Positions 1 through 4,948 of a stretch of 10,187 bases of DNA are shown here, piece by piece. A program made the translations under genes and the position numbers. The stretch is taken from positions 1 through 10,187 of the forward strand of contig CAJPUA010000015.1 of the NCBI GenBank assembly GCA_905373705.1, read 5' to 3'. Source of the DNA: an uncultured Schwartzia sp. (GTDB taxonomy: Bacteria > Bacillota > Negativicutes > Selenomonadales > Selenomonadaceae). The stretch's first letter is position 1. The number at the start of each line of letters is the position of its first letter. The notes below the pieces were generated by a model. The model was not told the DNA's origin. It saw only the letters and a list, made by a program, of their open reading frames with translations, and ran no database searches.

Positions 1-1
1 G

Positions 2-709
2 GGGATTCTTATCCGCCCCAATACAACGATCGGCGGGGCGCTGCACCTTGACGATCTCTTTAACGACGGCTATGCGTCAATTTTTATCGGCTCAGGAACA
101 TGGCGGGCGCGGCGATTAGGCGTTTCCGGCGAAAGTCTGGGTAATGTGCATTACTCGATTGATTACTTGCAAAATCCTGACGTCTACGAGCTTGGTGATC
201 GTGTAGCTGTCATCGGATCAGGAAATTCCGCGATGGATGCGGCGCGAACGGCCCTGCGCCACGGCAGCCGTTTTGTTACCGTTTATGCCCGTAGCTCTAA
301 AGTTTCTGCCAGTCCGCGAGAATTGGACTATCTGCTGGCGGATGGCGCCGAACTCATTTATGGCATGGGTATCCAAAAAATCACTGACAACGGTCCCGTG
401 TTCATTCAGCGCACGTTTAATGAACAGGGCGAAGTTATAGCGGAAAGTGAGCCGACTCTTTTTCCCGCCGACAGTACGATCATCGCCGTCAGCCAACAGC
501 CAAAAGATAAACTGGTCAATACGACTGCCGGTCTGGAAGCAAACGCACAAGGGCTATTAGAAACAGACGAAAACGGTCAGACAACCCGCGAAGGCATTTT
601 TGCCTGCGGCGACGTCGTAACCGGCCCGTTCAATGTCGTAGAGGCTGTAAAAAACGCCAAGCAGGTGGCTGACAGTATGATTGCTTATATGGAAGCGCGA
701 AGAAAATAA
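2..709 (+). CDS. GltD-like FAD/NAD(P)-dependent oxidoreductase, C-terminal part (5' truncated by window edge)
   Basis: The frame is open from base 2, so this is a gene cut by the window edge. About 235 C-terminal residues remain of a family usually 420-480 long. The sequence matches the GltD (glutamate synthase small subunit)/NfnB-like group. An early GSGTWRARRLGVSGE stretch matches the family segment that links the FAD domain to the NAD(P) domain. A second Rossmann motif, VAVIGSGNSAMDAARTA (bases about 203-253), binds NAD(P)H. Near the C-terminus EGIFACGDVVTGP (about 590-628) is the conserved GD motif contacting FAD, followed by a helix VVEAVKNAKQVADSM. The N-terminal FAD motif and any [4Fe-4S] cysteines lie upstream, outside the window. 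The family passes electrons between NAD(P)H and a partner subunit or ferredoxin; the partner is not visible, so the substrate is unknown. An internal GTG at 146 is not the real start, because homologous sequence continues upstream. The gene ends in TAA with no classical terminator before the next gene. Confidence 0.85.
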   Translation, partial: GILIRPNTTIGGALHLDDLFNDGYASIFIGSGTWRARRLGVSGESLGNVHYSIDYLQNPDVYELGDRVAVIGSGNSAMDAARTALRHGSRFVTVYARSSKVSASPRELDYLLADGAELIYGMGIQKITDNGPVFIQRTFNEQGEVIAESEPTLFPADSTIIAVSQQPKDKLVNTTAGLEANAQGLLETDENGQTTREGIFACGDVVTGPFNVVEAVKNAKQVADSMIAYMEARRK

Positions 710-742
710 GCGAAACGCAAAAGCCTCTTTCCTTACCGTTAA

Positions 743-767
743 TTCCGATAATTTATACTTATCGGAA
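743..767. repeat. Perfect 9-bp inverted repeat in the metY upstream region
   Basis: TTCCGATAA (743-751) and TTATCGGAA (759-767) are perfect inverted copies separated by seven bases. No T-run follows, so it is a poor intrinsic terminator for the upstream oxidoreductase. It overlaps a possible -10 box TATACT (754-759), though I see no good -35 for it. It could be an operator dyad or a weak transcript hairpin. A third CCGATA copy lies at 794-799. Confidence 0.5.
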
Positions 768-781
768 CTAATAACTATTTA

Positions 782-794
782 GCAGCGTCGCTGC
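782..794. repeat. 13-bp GC-rich palindrome upstream of metY
   Basis: GCAGCG-T-CGCTGC is a perfect palindrome around one central base, 40 bases before the metY start, in otherwise AT-rich DNA. As RNA it could form at most a 5-bp stem with a GTC loop. It lies between the 743-767 dyad and the extra CCGATA half-site at 794. A protein-binding site is possible, but no regulator is identified. Confidence 0.35.
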
Positions 795-833
795 CGATAT
801 AACAGATATATGTGACCCATTAGGAGGTAACTT

Positions 834-2102
834 ATGATGCACGATGAAACAAAATGTCTGCATTCGGGATATAGACCGAAAAGCGGCGAGCCGAGCGTTA
901 TGCCGATTGTTCAAAGCACGACGTATCGCTTTGATTCTACGGCGCATGTGGCGGAGCTTTTTGATCGACCGACGGAATATCTCTATTCTCGCTTTGCGAA
1001 TCCAACGGTGGACGCCGTAGAAAAGAAAATCGCCGACCTCGAAGGCGGCGTCGGCGCCATGTGCACATCGTCCGGTCAAGCGGCGGCGCTTCTTTCTGTA
1101 CTCAATATCTGTCAGGCCGGAGACAGTATTATTTGCTCTTCCGCCGTCTACGGTGGGACATTTAACCTTTTCGCGGTAACACTTAAGCGCTTCGGAATCG
1201 AGTGCGTTTTTATCCCCCCTGACGCTGACGAAACAGAGATCAACCGTGCGTTTCGACAAAACACCCGATTGATTTTTGGTGAAACGCTGGCCAATCCGGC
1301 GCTTGTCGTCTGCGATATCGAAAAATTCGCCCGTGTCGCTCACGCGCATAACGTTCCATTTATCATCGACAATACGTTCGCTACACCGATTCTTTGTAAA
1401 CCTTTCCAGTTTGGCGCGGATATCGTAATTCACTCCACCAGTAAATATATGGACGGACACGCTTTACAAGTCGGCGGAGTAATTGTCGACGGTGGTAATT
1501 TTAACTGGAAAAACGGAAAATTCCCGGAATTTACCACGCCGGATGACTCTTATCACGGTCTTATCTATACGGAAGAATTTGGCCAGCTGGCCTATATTAT
1601 CAAAGCACGTATGCAGCTGATGCGCGATTTCGGCGTCTACCCTGCCGCTCACTCGGCTTTCCTCTTGAACCTAGGTTTAGAAACGCTGGCTATTCGTATG
1701 CCGCGTTACGCTGAGCAAGGACAGCGAATCGCTAAATATCTGACCGAATCGCCGAAGGTGGAAGATGTGTCCTATCCCGGCCTTTCGAGTGATAAATACT
1801 ACCCCCTCGCGAAAAAATACCTTGGCGGTAAAACCAGCGGCGTTGTCACTTTTATTATTCGCGGCGGTCGGAAAAACGCCGCCCGGTTTATGGATAATCT
1901 GCATCTTATATCGAATGAAGTCCATGTTGCCGACATTCGCACTTGTGTTCTTCACCCGGCCAGTGAAACGCACCGGCAGCTTACCGACGAACAGCTTCTT
2001 GCCGCCGGGATTCATCCGGGGATGATCCGCCTGTCCGTCGGTTTAGAAAATATCGACGATATTCTCACTGATCTTGAACAAGCCTTTTCTAAGGTTGACT
2101 AA
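834..2102 (+). CDS. metY: O-acetylhomoserine sulfhydrylase family PLP enzyme (MetY-type)
   Basis: A complete 422-residue Cys/Met-metabolism PLP enzyme, the usual length for the O-acetylhomoserine sulfhydrylase group. The likely reaction is O-acetyl-L-homoserine plus sulfide to homocysteine plus acetate, in the cytosol. Visible landmarks: YSRFANPT (51-58), whose Tyr51/Arg53 should contact PLP phosphate of the neighbouring subunit; SSGQAA (79-84) in the phosphate-binding loop; Asp179 in IIDNTFATP, which pairs with the pyridine nitrogen; STSKYMDGHA with the Schiff-base Lys204; and IRLSVGLE (398-405) with carboxylate-binding Arg399. VGGVIVDGGNFNW and DDSYHGLIY (about 213-246) are typical of MetY rather than MetB/MetC. 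A strong AGGAGG at 822-827 lies 6 bases before ATG 834 and 9 before ATG 837, so either start is possible. Methionine gamma-lyase is a close relative and cannot be fully excluded. The gene ends at a strong hairpin terminator. Confidence 0.9.
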   Translation: MMHDETKCLHSGYRPKSGEPSVMPIVQSTTYRFDSTAHVAELFDRPTEYLYSRFANPTVDAVEKKIADLEGGVGAMCTSSGQAAALLSVLNICQAGDSIICSSAVYGGTFNLFAVTLKRFGIECVFIPPDADETEINRAFRQNTRLIFGETLANPALVVCDIEKFARVAHAHNVPFIIDNTFATPILCKPFQFGADIVIHSTSKYMDGHALQVGGVIVDGGNFNWKNGKFPEFTTPDDSYHGLIYTEEFGQLAYIIKARMQLMRDFGVYPAAHSAFLLNLGLETLAIRMPRYAEQGQRIAKYLTESPKVEDVSYPGLSSDKYYPLAKKYLGGKTSGVVTFIIRGGRKNAARFMDNLHLISNEVHVADIRTCVLHPASETHRQLTDEQLLAAGIHPGMIRLSVGLENIDDILTDLEQAFSKVD

Positions 2103-2113
2103 ATAAACTTAGT

Positions 2114-2155
2114 AAAAACAGCCGCTCCCCCGAAAGGGGAAGCGGCTGTTTTTTT
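2114..2155. terminator. Bidirectional intrinsic terminator between convergent metY and chemoreceptor genes
   Basis: The stem ACAGCCGCT-CCCC (2118-2130) pairs with GGGGAAGCGGCTGT (2136-2149), with one bulged A and a short CGAAA loop. It is followed by a T-run to 2155 and preceded by an A-run from 2114. The T-run ends plus-strand transcripts from metY. The A-run gives a U-run on the minus strand, so it can also end the chemoreceptor transcript, whose stop is at 2182. Confidence 0.9.
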
Positions 2156-2181
2156 ATGTGCGCCGTGTGCTGATAAGCGAA

Positions 2182-4305
2182 TCAGACTTGGAACTTACTG
2201 ATTTCACCGCGCAGATCCATGGCGATATTGGCCAGACCTTCGCTTGCTTCAGCAATATCCTTGAGGGAATTCGTTTGCGTATCAACCGCTGCGTTCCCCT
2301 CTTCGCTTGTCGCGGCATTTTCTTCCGCAATGGCGGAAAGCCCTTGTACGACTTCGGCGATAGATTTGTTCTTGGAGATAATCGTTTCTGTCGAAGTGTT
2401 CATCGTCGTCATGACATTTTCGGCCATATCTACCGCTTCAGTGATTCGAAGGAACTTTCCCTGCGTTCCTTCAACGCTCGTTTGCGTTTCGGCAAAAAGC
2501 TGTTTAGAAACTTCCATCGTATCGACGGCTTCCTGCGCTTTTGTTTTAAGGCCTGCGATGACCTGACCTATCTCGTCGGTAAATGTCTTCGACTGTTCAG
2601 CGAGTTTGCGGATTTCTTCCGCTACGACAGCGAAGCCCCGCCCCGCATCGCCAGCCCGCGCCGCCTCAATAGCGGCGTTCAGTGCCAGGAGATTCGTCTG
2701 AGCGGAGATTGACTGGATCATCTGGCTCGCTTGCTCAATATGCTCAGCGCTCTGGTTTGTTTCTTCGACAACTCGCGCCACATTTTCTGTCGCCTGCGCC
2801 GTTTCCTTTGATTTTTTCACTAAATCGTTTAGAAGTTCCGCGCCTTCATCTTTTTCACGTCGAATATTACGGGTCGCTTCGTTGATTTTTTGTAGAATTT
2901 CCTTATTCTCGTCCATCATGTCCATGATCTCTGACAGATGTCCCGAAGCGTTCTGTGTATCCTGCGCTTGGCTTGTCGCCCCTTCAGCAATATTATGGAT
3001 CGCTGAGGCGACATTTTGTGCTGAATCAGCTGTGGACTGCGCCGTCGCTGTTAGTTCCTCACTCGTAGCCGCAACCGATTGGGACGAATTATCGATCTTG
3101 CTGACAATATTACGGAGGTTCTGTTCCATGTTGGCAATACTGCGCGCGATAGTCCCTATCTCATCGCCTCGGTTACACAAAACCTTAGCTTTTCCTTTAT
3201 TGGGGCGTATATCCAATTGCCCCATCCGTTGGATTATCGCTGTGACATCTCCCAGCGGATTCGAAACGCGCTGGCGAATATAGAGCGACATTACCACAAT
3301 CAGCAAAATGCCGCAGACGGCCGCGATACCTACGGAGGCCCATACCATTTTCCGCGCGGCTGAGGTAAACAGCGCTTTATTGGTTGCAGCAATAACGGAC
3401 CATTCTGAGGATACTCCTTTAAGATGCATTGGATAAAATGTATAGACGGTCATTTCGTTCGTCGTCGGTGAGATACGTTCGATGTTCGTGATGGAGTTTT
3501 CGTCAAACGCATCCTTGATTTCCGCGTCCGTCATGGGGAATGTGTCATAAAAGTGCTTCAGAACATATTCTTTATGAATGCCATGCGCCACGAAAGTTCC
3601 TTGACGAGTAAATACGGCATAAAAAGATTCAGGATTACTGATCTTTTCGAGATACTGTTGAATATCATTTAAATCAATATCCGCGACCACGACGCCAATG
3701 AATTGCCCATTACGCTCGATAGGAAGTGAGTAGCGTGCTATCAGGTGACCGCCCGGCGTCAAATATGGTTGGGTAAGAAAAGGCTGCCGCGAACGCTTAA
3801 CCTCATTGTACCAATCCTTTTGCCCATCATTTTGTAAAATAATTGGCTTATTATCCTTGCCGACATAGATACTCACTCGACCGGACGCATCATTATACCC
3901 CTGCCCAGCAAATTGAGCGTCTTTACCATCGTAAGCTTGAGGCTCTAATGAGATCCCCATTCCTTGCAAACCCGCGCTCTCACGCATTTCGTCCTGAAGA
4001 ATAGCAGCAACGCGGCTACGCTCTCGGACCTCTTGGGGTAGTGCGAATTGATCTTCCAGTGTCTTTCGAATGCGTGGCGCTATACGTATTACGCGATTAT
4101 AACGCGCTTCAATCTGGGAAGCGATTTGTTGGTTTTCCAACATCTTTTCCCGTTTTCCAGCATCGACCAGCGCATTAAAACTCATATTCGCAATAAAACT
4201 AACGATAATTGCAATCATCACTGTTACGCCAATTATAACCAGTGCATTTACTTGAAATCCGATGCCGCGTCCCTGGCGTTCTTGCATCTGCTCATGCGTG
4301 TTCAT
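2182..4305 (-). CDS. Methyl-accepting chemotaxis protein with periplasmic/extracellular dCache-type sensor
   Basis: A complete 707-residue transmembrane chemoreceptor that should feed ligand signals to CheA/CheW and the flagellar motor. In order: a short cytoplasmic N-terminus; TM1 (about 19-40); an external sensor of roughly 270 residues (about 45-315), whose size and KDWYNEV...PYLTPGG...VVVADIDL pattern fit a double Cache domain; TM2 (about 320-343); a HAMP linker (about 344-398) with the conserved Pro350 and DEIG (381-384); then a long coiled-coil signalling domain. Its hairpin tip (about 530-572) contains the near-invariant QTNLLALNAAIEAARAG and GRGFAVVAEEIRKLAEQS. No C-terminal CheR-docking pentapeptide is seen. 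An AAGGAGGA ribosome site (about 4313-4321) precedes ATG 4305. No other chemotaxis gene is nearby, so this is an orphan receptor; the ligand cannot be assigned from sequence alone. It converges on metY at a shared terminator. Confidence 0.95.
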   Translation of the reverse strand: MNTHEQMQERQGRGIGFQVNALVIIGVTVMIAIIVSFIANMSFNALVDAGKREKMLENQQIASQIEARYNRVIRIAPRIRKTLEDQFALPQEVRERSRVAAILQDEMRESAGLQGMGISLEPQAYDGKDAQFAGQGYNDASGRVSIYVGKDNKPIILQNDGQKDWYNEVKRSRQPFLTQPYLTPGGHLIARYSLPIERNGQFIGVVVADIDLNDIQQYLEKISNPESFYAVFTRQGTFVAHGIHKEYVLKHFYDTFPMTDAEIKDAFDENSITNIERISPTTNEMTVYTFYPMHLKGVSSEWSVIAATNKALFTSAARKMVWASVGIAAVCGILLIVVMSLYIRQRVSNPLGDVTAIIQRMGQLDIRPNKGKAKVLCNRGDEIGTIARSIANMEQNLRNIVSKIDNSSQSVAATSEELTATAQSTADSAQNVASAIHNIAEGATSQAQDTQNASGHLSEIMDMMDENKEILQKINEATRNIRREKDEGAELLNDLVKKSKETAQATENVARVVEETNQSAEHIEQASQMIQSISAQTNLLALNAAIEAARAGDAGRGFAVVAEEIRKLAEQSKTFTDEIGQVIAGLKTKAQEAVDTMEVSKQLFAETQTSVEGTQGKFLRITEAVDMAENVMTTMNTSTETIISKNKSIAEVVQGLSAIAEENAATSEEGNAAVDTQTNSLKDIAEASEGLANIAMDLRGEISKFQV

Positions 4306-4348
4306 ATGTTTCGTCCTCCTTGTTAGTGTTCCCCACGCTCACCGTCAT
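4292..4348 (-). other. Possible 18-codon upstream ORF overlapping the chemoreceptor start
   Basis: In the leader, ATG at 4348-4346 opens an 18-residue frame (MTVSVGNTNKEDETYEHA) ending in TGA at 4294-4292, past the chemoreceptor ATG at 4305 and in another frame. A GAGG lies about 6 bases before it, a weaker ribosome site than that of the main gene. It could couple or attenuate translation of the receptor, or be a chance frame. There is no evidence of coding beyond the open frame. Confidence 0.15.
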
Positions 4349-4424
4349 TCACGTCCTCAAGGTCGGCGTCTGACTGTTTTTATCCCTCCTGCCGCGTATG
4401 TCATAACACTATTCTACAATACTT

Positions 4425-4452
4425 ATTATAGTCCTTTAGGATACTTTTGCAA
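4425..4452 (-). promoter_or_regulatory. Candidate sigma-A promoter for the chemoreceptor gene
   Basis: On the minus strand a -35-like TTGCAA (4452-4447) is followed after 16 bases by a perfect -10 TATAAT (4430-4425). Transcription would begin near 4418, leaving a leader of about 110 bases before ATG 4305. No flagellar-type sigma-28 signature (TAAA...GCCGATAA) was found, so this receptor may be transcribed by the housekeeping factor. Confidence 0.6.
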
Positions 4453-4724
4453 TAAAAAATTTAACAAAAATTTAATATAATGAACTAACGATATATTCAT
4501 TCCATAAAAAATATCGGATATCATTTGAAAGACATCTTAGAAAAATTTATCCATAAATTCATTACCTTTGATTATATCACCTATCTGCCGTTGCTCTGTA
4601 TTATTATTCTATAAATGCCTCTGTAGGATGATAATCTGCTTTTCTTCTATTACTCATCAATAATATATTTCTATAAGGAAACTTTGACAAATTATCTATG
4701 ATTTCATGAATATGCTTTAATTAC
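4453..4724. other. AT-rich spacer between the chemoreceptor promoter and the tRNA-Leu terminator
   Basis: Visibly more AT-rich than its surroundings, and holding no convincing gene. I see three short open frames. On plus, TTG 4525 to TAA 4614 gives 29 residues, starting charged and ending hydrophobic (YLPLLCIIIL). On minus, 4720-4604 is open for 38 codons and contains ATG 4657, and 4608-4537 continues in another frame for 23 codons. None has a good ribosome site. At this base composition frames of such length arise by chance, so they may be noise or the remains of a decayed gene. Confidence 0.5.
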
Positions 4725-4759
4725 AAAAAAAAAGACCTGCTAAAATCCTAGCAAGTCTT
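4725..4759 (-). terminator. Intrinsic terminator of tRNA-Leu
   Basis: Reading on the minus strand, AAGACTTGCTA (4759-4749) pairs with TAGCAGGTCTT (4742-4732) with one G-U pair and a six-base loop, followed by an uninterrupted run of nine T (4733-4725). It begins a few bases after the tRNA CCA end, so the tRNA is transcribed as a short unit. Confidence 0.9.
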
Positions 4760-4765
4760 GTTTTT

Positions 4766-4852
4766 TGGTGCCGAAGGCCGGACTCGAACCGGCACGTAGG
4801 GAACTACGCTTGATTTTGAGTCAAGTGCGTCTGCCAATTCCGCCACTTCGGC
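4766..4852 (-). tRNA. tRNA-Leu (anticodon CAA, reads UUG), CCA encoded
   Basis: The minus strand gives a full class II tRNA. The acceptor arm GCCGAAG (4852-4846) pairs with CTTCGGC (4776-4770), followed by the discriminator A and an encoded CCA (4768-4766). The anticodon stem CTTGA/TCAAG encloses loop CTCAAAA (4820-4814), so the anticodon is CAA at 4818-4816. A long variable arm GTAG-TTCC-CTAC, typical of leucine tRNAs, and a T arm GCCGG-TTCGAGT-CCGGC complete the fold. It stands alone, with its own promoter and terminator. Confidence 0.97.
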
Positions 4853-4886
4853 ATATAAAAAAATTATAATATTGCCAACGATAGAT

Positions 4887-4916
4887 AGTATACTATTGGC
4901 CAAGAGAAATTGTCAA
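4887..4916 (-). promoter_or_regulatory. Promoter of tRNA-Leu
   Basis: On the minus strand a consensus -35 TTGACA (4916-4911) and -10 TATACT (4892-4887) are separated by 18 bases. Initiation near 4880 gives a 5' leader of about 28 bases to be removed by RNase P, as expected for a single tRNA gene. It starts only about 30 bases past the ftsK stop. Confidence 0.8.
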
Positions 4917-4932
4917 GCGGCGGCTCTTTCCT

Positions 4933-4948
4933 ATACGGCGTTCCGTAT
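4933..4948 (-). repeat. Short hairpin touching the ftsK stop codon
   Basis: ATACGG and CCGTAT form a perfect 6-bp stem around an AACG loop on the minus strand. The first stem base is the last base of the ftsK TAA. No T-run follows, so it is not a standard intrinsic terminator. It may stabilise the mRNA 3' end or be incidental. Confidence 0.35.

Noticed and set aside
710..833. SAM riboswitch or T-box leader before metY
   Set aside because: The whole gap is only 124 bases and contains no S-box core or T-box specifier/antiterminator pattern; only short dyads are present.
768..1460. Minus-strand open frame of 230 codons over the metY upstream region and gene
   Set aside because: Antisense to strongly conserved metY motifs, rich in Arg/Cys with no domain pattern; a shadow frame.
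2158..2712. Plus-strand open frame of 184 codons opposite the chemoreceptor C-terminus
   Set aside because: Antisense to the conserved MCP signalling domain; composition (Arg, Phe, Cys rich) is typical of a shadow frame.
4306..4418. Cyclic di-GMP riboswitch in the chemoreceptor leader
   Set aside because: Such elements often precede chemoreceptor genes, but the conserved CAAAGCC-type core and tetraloop helix are not present in this leader.
4684..4716. Plus-strand promoter with a TTGACA box in the AT-rich spacer
   Set aside because: TTGACA at 4684-4689 has no acceptable -10 at 16-18 bases, and no plus-strand gene follows.
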